From: Phialocephala subalpina | Taxonomy: Eukaryota; Ascomycota; Leotiomycetes; Helotiales; Mollisiaceae | Assembly (NCBI GenBank): GCA_900073065.1 | Contig: FJOG01000054.1 | Span: 124,001-188,000, forward strand | Length of the DNA: 64,000 nt | Direction of reading: 5' to 3' | Part shown: one piece after another, positions 55,786 through 64,000 of the stretch | Numbering within the stretch: the stretch's first letter is position 1 | Layout: each line of letters starts with the position of its first letter | Position numbers and translations under genes: made by a program | The notes under the pieces: generated by a model | Told to the model about the DNA's origin: nothing | The model's input: the letters and a program-made list of their open reading frames with translations, nothing else | The model's database searches: none

Positions 55786-56320
55786 GACGTCAACGTTTGT
55801 ATTTCTCTCCAAGAAAAGAGTTGTGTGTACTGTCAACAAACCTGCGCAACTGGCGATGCATGCCTTGCAGGTACTTCGTCATGTCCTTGCTCTTTTTCGA
55901 CGCTAACAAAGTCCAGTGTTAGGTTCCTCCAAATACGTGAGCTATACCGATGTCTTCGAAATGCCACCTACAGGCCTTATGAACCAACGCTATACCCAGT
56001 TCAAGAACCGCGATGAGATCCGACAATGTGCACTCTGTCTGCGACCGGCTTGTGGGTCGTGTACATCCTCCCTCGATTCATACTTGGCTCATAAGGAGTG
56101 TCTCGATATACGCTTGAATTTATTGCCTGGAAAGCCAACATGCGAGGAAGTTTGGAATATCGGAGTGTTGACAAAGCCATGGTTCACATCGCCTGCAGAT
56201 GAGATACTTTTCAAACCATCCAAAGACCAGCTGAAGATTCTTCTCCCGCAGCTCGAAGACGAAGCCTCTGGTACGGAAAGGCTGGTACAAAGACTTTGGA
56301 GCGACAAGTTCACGAGGTAA
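55786..56320 (+). CDS. Possible Cys-rich protein, start not found
   Basis: Two exons are likely: open to 55870, then intron 55871-55916 (GTACTT donor, CGCTAAC branch, GTCCAG acceptor), then 55917-56320. The joined frame reads CVYCQQTCATGDACLAVLGS, YTDVFEMPPTGLMNQRYTQF, CALCLRPACGSCTSS, AHKECLDIRLNLLPGKPTCE and ends VQRLWSDKFTR. No ATG lies in this frame between the TGA at 55783 and the Cys motif, while the ATG at 55775 is in another frame, so the 5' end is lost or an exon is missed. The Cys pairs suggest zinc binding. Not recognised. Confidence 0.4.
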
Positions 56321-56424
56321 CAGGACTGGCTGTCCGGGCGCTTCAAGGGAGTGCTCTGTTTGAATTCAGCATCGCATTATATCAACTTTTTGGGGCAAAC
56401 AACTGATACTTGAGCATTCGAAAT

Positions 56425-56810
56425 AGTGAGTCATTTTATCAAACAGTTTATTAATTCATCAAATAGCTCACTAATTGATGAAATAGTAAAGTGTTTGATG
56501 AAACAGTTCGCGCCTTATTTCATGAAATGGCACCTGGTTTCATGAAATAAGTCAAAGACTGTTTTATCAAATGAGATGGTGATTCATGAAGTAGTAAGCT
56601 GTTTTATCAAATAGTGAGTTATTTGATGAAAAGTGATAGTTTTCATAAAACACCTAGATTTTTACTTAAAATATATCTTCGTTTTTAAAGTGATAAATAT
56701 CGAGACAAAAACAATAAGGAGCATTTCATTTGGCGTAACACTACTCATGAATCAATGCGATTTTCATAAAACACTAGATTTTTGATGAATTGGCTGTTTG
56801 ATGAGTAGCA
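56425..56810. repeat. Array of TTTNATNAAA motifs in both orientations
   Basis: About twelve copies of a 10-base near-palindrome (TTTTATCAAA, ATTCATCAAA, TTTGATGAAA, TTTCATGAAA, TTTCATAAAA), often followed by (T/C)AG, spaced 12-35 bases over about 390 AT-rich bases. The last two lie in repeated contexts TTTTCATAAAACAC..TAGATTTTT. Confidence 0.7.
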
Positions 56811-57243
56811 CGGACCAGTTGAAGGCGAAGGCATCAATCGAGGCATCTGCTCCTGCACTCCAAGGGTTGCCATGGATCGAGAGCAATATTCAACCTGCAC
56901 AGGCTGCTTGGGATAGGCCACTCCGCAGCAAGTGCAGACGTTCATTGATGCCGAAAAGCTTCCTTCACCAGCGCCACAATGGGCCACCATGACACCGCCG
57001 CCACTACACCGCCTCCACTAGAGGGGTATTCATACCAGTATGGATGAATCATGAGGAGTCATGTTTGTGGACATGAGTCAAGGGGCCGAAAGCATGTCGC
57101 GACCGATAGGAGCCGCGAGTGTGATGAAGGAATAGCAATTTATTAAGACAAAATTTCTATTATGACTTGTCAAAGTGAAAGTTATCAAATAATGAAATAA
57201 TTATCTTATATAAAATCACGAATTAGTCCATTTGATTAGATCT

Positions 57244-57289
<46 letters not shown>

Positions 57290-57490
57290 TGTTTTTCTTT
57301 TGGTCCTGTAAAGAAACCAACCACGTTCCAGCCAACAACACTAATCTATCTAAAATCTGACGTTCCTAAAAGAAAGATGTAAGGTTGCGGGAATTACTGT
57401 ACTGTACTGTATTGTATACTGTAAGGTTAGGGTAGGAATCGATTGAAAGTCTGCCTTCCAAAACAGTCTCCAAAATCCGTTGTCCAACAA
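56811..57490. other. AT-rich, no gene seen
   Basis: Repeat-flanking sequence with a (CT)n run and, at 57396-57430, TACTGTACTGTACTGTATTG followed by TATACTGTAAGGTT. Confidence 0.4.
57247..57287. repeat. (CT)n microsatellite
   Basis: About 20 consecutive CT dinucleotides. Confidence 0.95.
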
Positions 57491-58130
57491 GTTTGTGGCC
57501 GACAGGTTTGTGGCCGACAAGCTGGATGCTACGGCACTGACTCCGACAGCTTCGAGCTCGAGATCCTGCGACACTTACGAGAAGGCGATGTGAAGCATCC
57601 AGGCTACCAGCACATCTCCATTATCCACGATTGGTTCACCCACAAAGGGCCGAATGGTGACCATGTATGTCTAATTTTCAAAGTTATGGGTGAGAGTCTG
57701 TCAACTTTCAGGGAGCGGTTTAGTGAGAGGCGACGCCGCTGGTGCAGAGGTTTGCGAAGCAGCTGCTGCAAGCGCTAGAGTATGCGCATGGGAGGGGCGT
57801 GATACATACCGGTGAGCTCTTCCATCCCTCCACCATTCTATGAAACTTTCTTACTTGGAGTTTGGTTCAGATATCCAACCAAGCAACATCATGATCCAAA
57901 TCCCCAACGAGCATCTACTCACCGCCAGCTCCCCCTCTCTCCCCGAAACCTCTCTAAGCAACCTCTCCCAGTCTGGAGAGTACGAAATCATCCCCATCCA
58001 CTCCCTCCGAGAAACCTACCTCTCAGAATCCCTCAACCTCATGGATCTCAACATTGCCCTCTCAGACTGGGGCGTCGCCTCGTTCACCACCCGGCACCTC
58101 ACATCAAGCCGCCACAACACGGGATTTTTG
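57491..58130 (+). pseudogene. SRPK-like protein kinase relic fused to minisatellite units
   Basis: 57491-57520 holds two units GTTTGTGGCCGACA(G/A) of the 44-kb minisatellite, then kinase sequence: FELEILRHLREGDVKHPGYQ, ISIIHDWFTHKGPNGDHVCL, IFKVMGESLSTFRERF, a frameshift near 57730, VQRFAKQLLQALEYAHGRGV, then across a 60-nt intron-like gap IHTDIQPSNIMIQIPNEHLL (catalytic loop HTDIQPSN) and DLNIALSDWGVASF (metal-binding loop). It matches fungal SRPK-type serine kinases. The nucleotide-binding lobe start is replaced by the minisatellite, and the C-lobe is lost after about 58130. Confidence 0.8.
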
Positions 58131-58364
58131 CGATCGGTATTTATTAACGCAGTATTTTGGTATAGTCCTAGTGTGCGATCTTCTACCTCGAGGCCGTTAT
58201 TAATGACAAGTATCGTCGCAGAGCGTAAATGAACCTTCGCTGCTTCAACATGGCCTGCACACAGGCGCCTCATTAGTGCATATTCCAAGTAAGAGAATAT
58301 TTGAAAACAGACAAAATGTCTTCAAATGTGTTCATGTTCAACTATATACATATAGATATAGAAG

Positions 58365-59876
58365 CTAACACGTAAAGCAATCATACTGATACCAAGCGTA
58401 GTAGCCACTTGCAGTACTCTCACTGAACGTGTACTCTCCAGAGTGCAAATTACAATAACTCCCCTCCACAAAATAGACATTTGTGCAAGTCGCCGTAGCC
58501 AAGCAAATCGCACCACAAGCACCAGCACTCGCAACATGTGTACCAGTAGTATACGAAGTAATCAAACCATTCCCACCCGAGAAACCAAGCGAACCACACG
58601 CTTCCCCAGTCGAAAAACAATCCGCCTCGAACCATGAATAGTAACCAGATGCTGTGCTTTCAAAGTACGTGGATGCTTCCTCGTGTAAGTTGCAGTAGGC
58701 TCCTTCTATGAAATAGAGGTTCGTGCAAGCAGTATTGGCTAAACACGCTGCCCCACAAGCACCAGCACTAGCAACGTTGGCGCCGGAAGTATACGAAACA
58801 AGCAAGAGGGAGGTTGAGCCGTCATTTGAGAATCCGGGCGCTCCACATGTAGAGGCGTATTGCGTTGGAGCTGCCAAGACCGTTGCTGATGTGCAAGTAG
58901 TGATGGGCAGGATTCCAATACAGACGTAGTCTCCCACGTCTAGGAATGAGCATGATGAGCCGACGGCAGGGTTCCAGAGATAGAAGTCGTTGAGAGAGAC
59001 TCCGGCGTTGGCGGATATAGTATCGCATGAATCTCCGCTGACTACCAGATGGAAGCTTTCGCATTTGGTGGTCATTCCTGTTTGAATTGGTGTGGGTGTT
59101 GTCACGCCATCGTTGCTTGTCGTTGTAGGTGTTACGCCAATGATGTCGATACAAACATAGTCGCCCAAATCCAAGTACTCGCATGTCGAACCAACAGCTG
59201 GATTCCAGGCGTAGAATTGAGTGAGAGAGATGCCAGCGTTGCTGGCCACAGTACTGCAGCTGTCTCCGCTGACTACCAAGTGGAACTTATTACAGTTCGT
59301 TGCCATGCCTGTTTGGTATGGCGTAGGAGTTGAGATGCCATCACCCGTAGTAGTTGAAGTTGTAGTTGTAGTTGATTTTGTACTTGTAGTTGAAGTCGGA
59401 GTTGAAGTTGTTTTTGTACTCGTAGTTGTAGTTAAAATTGTACTTGACGTGCTTGATTTTGACGACGACGAAGTAGTTGTCGTGCTAGTCACAAGGGTTG
59501 ACGAGGTCGAAGAGGAAGAGGTCGTACTCGATGTTGGAGGAGCTGGGTTCAATGTGGACATGGGAACAAAATTGATCTGCACACAATAATACAGATTATC
59601 AATGAGAGTGCAATTGGTACCGAAGTCGAGGGTAGAGGGATTCTGCTCACGTTAGAAATGTCACTGAATGGAAGACCGACTACTCACCCAAGCCTCAAAT
59701 TCGGCTGCTGTCAGTCCATAGAATTCCTCGATAACAGCACATGTTAGGCTGTACGACTGCTGAACCCACTCGCTACAATCGACATCTGATCCAGGGGCAG
59801 CTGCACCAGGAGGAGTCACCAAGTAAGCCCTCACCAAGCTGAAAGAAAGAACGAACGCAAAGTTGAAAAGCTTCAT
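58365..59876 (-). CDS. Secreted LysM protein with duplicated C-terminal Cys-rich (PAN/apple-like) domain
   Basis: Two exons: 59688-59876 and 58365-59642 (488 aa); the 45-nt intron joins GLTAAEFEAW to NPSTLDFGTNCTLI. Signal peptide MKLFNFAFVLSFSLVRA. A degenerate LysM lies at about 35-85, a Ser/Thr-rich linker at 100-165, and two well-formed LysM domains at 182-228 and 260-307 (FHLVVSGDSC, FY(A/L)WNPAVGS, LGDYVCI). The last 160 residues are two copies of a Cys-rich module (SAGACGA(A/I)CLA, CTN(L/V)YF(I/V)EG(A/S)YCNLH, STASGYY(S/A)W). LysM domains bind chitin oligomers and occur in secreted fungal effectors and cell-wall proteins; the module resembles PAN/apple folds. Whether it acts on a host or on the fungus's own wall is not shown. 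Confidence 0.88.
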
Positions 59877-60855
59877 GATTTGCGTAATTAATCAAGAGTC
59901 CGGTGAAGCAACTGTCTCACAATGAATATCAAAGAATCAAAGGTCTGCATTCAGCTTCCGTCAGGGATAGCAAATAGTATTATGTATTCAAGTCTGGATC
60001 AGCATCATGTATCTCGACAGGGTGGTTGAATTGGGAACACCAAGTCTTTGCTACTAACTGATCACAAGAGGTGTAATAATCTTACTGTTTGTTGAATTCA
60101 GGGGTTCTTGGACCCAGTACCTTTTTGTTCCCTATTCCCGGCAATATGCGAATGCGAAGTAAGGTACCATCTCTTTAGGGAAATATGCTAGAATCCATCG
60201 AGGTTGTGATTCCAGGGAGTGCCGTGCAGAGCACTGAGTTTAACTTCGGCGGGACAGCAGTGTGCCTCTTCAAGTGTTCTCATGACGACGCACATATGCA
60301 GGCAAAGTAGATCATTGCCAATATTCTGATGGCGATGATGAGACGAATTCATTGGTCCATAGCCTCGGGAATACCCGAGCATACGCGCTTAGTCTCCATA
60401 TCATTCTGCAGCAGCGGCGTCTCCGGCGGGGGAAGGCGCCTGACTAGGCAGGTCAGTACCTCGTATTCTGTAGAAATGCAAATACTTACTTACTACAAGA
60501 ATATACCCAGCAGTACCTAGAAGCTATACTGTACCAAGTCTACGTCCGTCCCACCCCCGGTCTGACTATGCCAAGACGGTCAGTACCCGTTCGTGCGTGC
60601 CGCACTGCCGCCTGCAAGTCTTCGATCCCTGGTAACACCTGCGGTAGTACCTCGTTAACGAAAATGCTTGTTTTTTTTGGGCTTGCCAATCAACCCCTAC
60701 AATTCCTCGGGCTATACGAGCTGCTACATGCTCCTTACATGCAACCATTTTACACCCCCTCCTGGATATTGATGTTATGTCCTTATAAAAATATTTTGGG
60801 GCCATATTTGCAAACAGTTTATGAATTCGTCGCCAACAGTACCAATCATTGATAA
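59877..60855. other. Intergenic, no gene seen
   Basis: About 980 bases: LysM gene promoter and 3' region of the VIT-vWA gene. The phrase GGTCAGTACC recurs near 60450 and 60579. Confidence 0.4.
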
Positions 60856-63528
60856 CTAACCTTCAGCCTTTCCTTTTCCGACCACCACCCCCGCCATCTC
60901 TTCCAGCAAGTGCAACGTTTCTCTAGTCTCCAAAAATCTCCCGACATACTCCCTCGCTTTCTCGACAACCAGGCCCCACACATCTTCCTCTTCCGGCATC
61001 CTTTCCTCTAAGAATCTCACTACGAGCATCGTGACCCATGCCTCGTCACTCACACCGTCAAGTGGCGGCTTTGGTATCTCGAATCCCAGTATGTCCAGCA
61101 ACAGGCTTTCACTGTCGGTATTCCATGCCCCGTCAAAACCTTGAAGGTCGATTAAAGCAAGGACCTTTGTCGGGTTGCGATTTGGAGGAGCTACTGGTGG
61201 AGGAGTAGTAGTAGTGACGAGAGCGTTGGAGACACTTTCTGCTTTGACGTCTTGGGCTACTACTCGCCCTCGGGATAAAATTCGAGCCATAGGTCGGCTA
61301 CGGTTTCCCATAGGAGCAGTCAATCGAGCCTTTCTAAATGCGTTTTCCGCTCCCAAAGGCCTAGCGATGCGGGGCTGACGAATATGCGAGCCATATGGAG
61401 TATTGGTCGGGAGGTCCGACTGGAGGGTGGTATTTCGAATGAAGATCTCCTTGCCGTCGTTTGATGATACAGCGACAAACGAGCACCATTTGTTTACGAC
61501 TTGGAATGTCTCTCCTAGTCGGACAGCTTCCCTCTCAGCTAGATTTTGTACGTCAGCGATCTTGTTAGCATCGTCGAACACCCATCCTCGGGAATCTTCC
61601 AAGTCCTGGGCTGCTTTTCGCGCTGCAAGCTGATGGATGGTTGTTCCTCGTTCTGTAAGCACTTCAATTGGGATTTCAAGAGCTGGTGGACCATGAGGAA
61701 ATGGGCTGCGCAAGATAACCGATGTTGGGTTTCTCTGTATGGTTTTCGGACCCATGAGAAGATATACTGTGGTTTTGGCTGCTGCGAAAAGAGAAGGTAT
61801 CTTGTGTGGCGCCTGGATGATTTGTGGGAAGTGATGAACTTCTCGTAAGCTTGTATCCTTGGGGTCGGAGCTAGGGTCAGATAAAGAAGTGGTGGCTTCT
61901 TCAGTCTCCGAGGACGAAAGCTTCTCTATACCGTCCGTCACTTTGTCGACCAATTCGAAGTCATCATCATCTTGCCCGTACTTCACTTCAAGAATACTGT
62001 CCCCATAATGCGGACTAAGTGCTCCGCGAAGCATGCGAGTGACACGCTTCTCCAATCGCTCCCCATCCTGTATAGCCAGGCAAAGCCCTTTTCCTGCTCT
62101 GGCAAGTCCTTCAATAAGCGCATGTGAAACTTTGTTGCCGATTCCAAGGGAGAAGACCCGAATACCTCCTTGGGTCGTCTTCTCAACTCGCTCATTGATA
62201 GATGTGAAGAGAGATTCTTGGTCTGCGATGTTTTCCGCTTTCTCAACTTGCTCATTGACATATGTGAAAAGGGATCCTTGGTCTGTGATGTTCCCATCGG
62301 TAAAGAGGATGATATCCAGTGGTAGATCTGTGAGTCGGCGTTCAATTGTCGCTCGAATTGCCTTGAATATCTCTGTTCCGCCATAATTTGCTTCGAATGT
62401 CGAGAGATGTTGGATAGCTTCTTGAAGGGCACTATTGGTATAGCTTTTGCTCTGGGGCCATAAGAAGGTATGTTCCGTTCCGAAAGAGCAAATATTGAAC
62501 TTGACGCTAGTTGGCATAGACTTGAGAAAAACCTTCAAAGCCGAGACAAGCATGGGAATATCGTGTCGCATACTAGCACTCCGATCCGCGACCAAAACAA
62601 TCTCTGATGGTAAAGAAGAAGAGAAAGAAAACTTCGAGGCGGGAAGCGTAACCATCAAGGCTCGGTGATTTGAAATTGTGGGATGAGTTTCCAATAAAGC
62701 CTTGGGTGTCCCAGGATCCTTGAGATGTATGATCAGAACAAAGTCTTTCTCTAGTATGGCAGTTCCTAGCGACAGAGTTGCAGAAGCCTTGTTCATAACC
62801 GGAGCTGCTTGGGCAGCAATTGAAATGGTTCCTATCGATACTGCAATCAAATGTGATGGTGACTCGACTCCCTTGATATATATCCCTGCTGGTAGAACTA
62901 TATCTACGGTGATCTTGATTCGGTCGTTGGGATGATGACCGAGCGGCGGGATCATAGCACCTGCTAATCCAGCGACAGACGGAGGGCTGATGGAATCTGT
63001 ATGACTATAACGAGGAGCGATCATAGTTGGAATCGTGAAGCGAATGCCCTCGACATCATCATCATACTTTAGCTCACCAATGTAGGTGATCTCGATGAAG
63101 ATGCTCTCTCCTGCTTGAACGTTGCCGATTCTTGTGGTAAACACATCGGAGGCTTCCGGAGCTTGAGTAAGGAGACCGGCGTTGTCACCCTTGGCCACTG
63201 CGGCATCGAAAATTGCCTCCGCCTTTCCTCTCTCTTTTACCAAACCACAGATAGCTGGCTTGGTGCCAATCTTGCAGGTGAATCCAACGACACTGACACC
63301 ATCATAGAGCGGGAATTTGTACATGCACTCTGCATTCTTCTTCGACGATAAAGAGTTCACAAACGTTTGCTTGAGGACTGTCCTGGAAGTTCCGGAGAGA
63401 ATGGTGGTGTGGGCCTCGCTGTCAAGCAGCGGCAAGTATTGTTGTCGGACTGTGCCAACTGAGAAGCACCCACATAACTTGGTCCTGCTAGATAGTATGC
63501 GTGCGTGGGGATGCGTAGTTGTTGACAT
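60856..63528 (-). CDS. VIT and von Willebrand A domain protein
   Basis: Single exon, 890 aa. The VIT domain lies at about 15-150 (KQTFVNSLSSKKNAECMYKF, PLYDGVSVVGFTCKIG, FTTRIGNVQAGESIFIEITY) and the vWA at about 300-480 (EIVLVADRSASMRHDIPML, with MIDAS D-x-S-x-S; DIILFTDGNI; IRVFSLGIGN). The C-terminal half contains the usual RGTTIHQLAARKAAQDLED and FQVVNKWCSFVAV motifs and a last helical domain. This is the family of inter-alpha-trypsin-inhibitor heavy-chain-like proteins common in ascomycetes, probably cytosolic; function unknown. A 20-residue segment inside the vWA (NITDQGSLFTYVNEQVEKAE) is tandemly duplicated (DNA units 62241-62300 and 62181-62240). Confidence 0.88.
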   Translation of the reverse strand: MSTTTHPHARILSSRTKLCGCFSVGTVRQQYLPLLDSEAHTTILSGTSRTVLKQTFVNSLSSKKNAECMYKFPLYDGVSVVGFTCKIGTKPAICGLVKERGKAEAIFDAAVAKGDNAGLLTQAPEASDVFTTRIGNVQAGESIFIEITYIGELKYDDDVEGIRFTIPTMIAPRYSHTDSISPPSVAGLAGAMIPPLGHHPNDRIKITVDIVLPAGIYIKGVESPSHLIAVSIGTISIAAQAAPVMNKASATLSLGTAILEKDFVLIIHLKDPGTPKALLETHPTISNHRALMVTLPASKFSFSSSLPSEIVLVADRSASMRHDIPMLVSALKVFLKSMPTSVKFNICSFGTEHTFLWPQSKSYTNSALQEAIQHLSTFEANYGGTEIFKAIRATIERRLTDLPLDIILFTDGNITDQGSLFTYVNEQVEKAENIADQESLFTSINERVEKTTQGGIRVFSLGIGNKVSHALIEGLARAGKGLCLAIQDGERLEKRVTRMLRGALSPHYGDSILEVKYGQDDDDFELVDKVTDGIEKLSSSETEEATTSLSDPSSDPKDTSLREVHHFPQIIQAPHKIPSLFAAAKTTVYLLMGPKTIQRNPTSVILRSPFPHGPPALEIPIEVLTERGTTIHQLAARKAAQDLEDSRGWVFDDANKIADVQNLAEREAVRLGETFQVVNKWCSFVAVSSNDGKEIFIRNTTLQSDLPTNTPYGSHIRQPRIARPLGAENAFRKARLTAPMGNRSRPMARILSRGRVVAQDVKAESVSNALVTTTTPPPVAPPNRNPTKVLALIDLQGFDGAWNTDSESLLLDILGFEIPKPPLDGVSDEAWVTMLVVRFLEERMPEEEDVWGLVVEKAREYVGRFLETRETLHLLEEMAGVVVGKGKAEG

Positions 63529-64000
63529 ATTTGGATGTTCTGCGAGTGCCTCCGGTTTGCAAGTTCATGGCGGAAGAAAAGGTACAGTAGGTAGGTGATT
63601 AGAGTTGGGGATGAGATGGGATGGGAGAGTCAGGCGACATCAGAAGGATGTCTGAGGGGCTTTTTAGTGGGCGATAACTGAGTTACAGGGCGATATCGGT
63701 AACTCCCCTGCAACATCACAGAACGTGACGAGGCAGCTAATCTCAACCTAAGGCATCAATTCCTAACTCTCCCCTGAGAAGGAAATTATAGACCTCCGTA
63801 TCGATATCCAAATTGAATATTTCTAGAACTATAAGACTCTCTCGTAATCAATGATTACGATTGTGACCACGAAATCAACTCTGTAAAACCACTGGTGTAA
63901 GCCGTTATCTCACCAGATGCAATATAAGATACGAGACTAAAGCAGCCAATACAACCCCCTAAGGCGGCTTTCATTAATGGTAAAGTACAGGAGGTTCATT
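63529..64000. other. Upstream region of the VIT-vWA gene, no gene seen
   Basis: About 470 bases to the right edge; promoter and leader, no coding frame with known content. Confidence 0.4.

Overview
The window is nuclear DNA of a filamentous ascomycete (Pezizomycotina; the gene set would fit Leotiomycetes, but that class call is inference). Evidence: many introns of 44-70 nt with GTAAGT-like donors and CTAAC/CTGAC branch points; fungus-specific families (HET domain, PalC, CysA-type acyltransferase, PLS1-like tetraspanin, LysM secreted protein, EthD, fungal C2H2 proteins); and degraded repeats with CpA-to-TpA substitutions. No tRNA, rRNA or CRISPR was found. Most genes are spliced, so coordinates span first to last coding base and exons are given in the text.

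Layout. 0-13 kb: the start of a HET-domain gene leaving the left edge, a WRAP73/Wdr8 WD40 gene, a frameshifted EthD relic, a 1586-aa TPR protein with an NLR-like N-terminus, an ABC-transporter relic and orphan genes. 14-43.6 kb is mostly intact core metabolism and regulation: EBP-type sterol isomerase, an MDR reductase, a spliced C2H2 protein, a membrane-anchored zinc-finger-like protein, arginase, PalC, phosphopantetheinyl transferase, a CysA-type serine O-acyltransferase, PLS1-like tetraspanin, spermidine synthase and inositol-pentakisphosphate 2-kinase (IPK1).

44-58.3 kb is an accessory, decaying block: a 15-bp minisatellite, a truncated BTB gene head-to-head with a truncated kinase-tail/vWA gene, a monooxygenase fragment, a degraded Ulp1-like (C48) protease, a P-type Ca2+-ATPase relic, a JmjC-like/Cys-cluster gene with one in-frame stop, an AT-rich array of TTTNATNAAA motifs, and an SRPK-like kinase relic fused to a second copy of the minisatellite motif. 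58.3-64 kb returns to intact genes: a secreted LysM protein with a duplicated C-terminal Cys-rich domain, and a VIT-vWA protein.

Functional links: arginase (ornithine supply) and spermidine synthase both belong to arginine/polyamine metabolism. HET, the TPR protein and the BTB, kinase-vWA and Ulp1 relics are the kind of fast-turnover genes common in fungal non-self and repeat-rich compartments. The likeliest undescribed item is the 44-58 kb block, in particular the JmjC/Cys-cluster gene with its small upstream partner and the minisatellite found at two broken-gene junctions.
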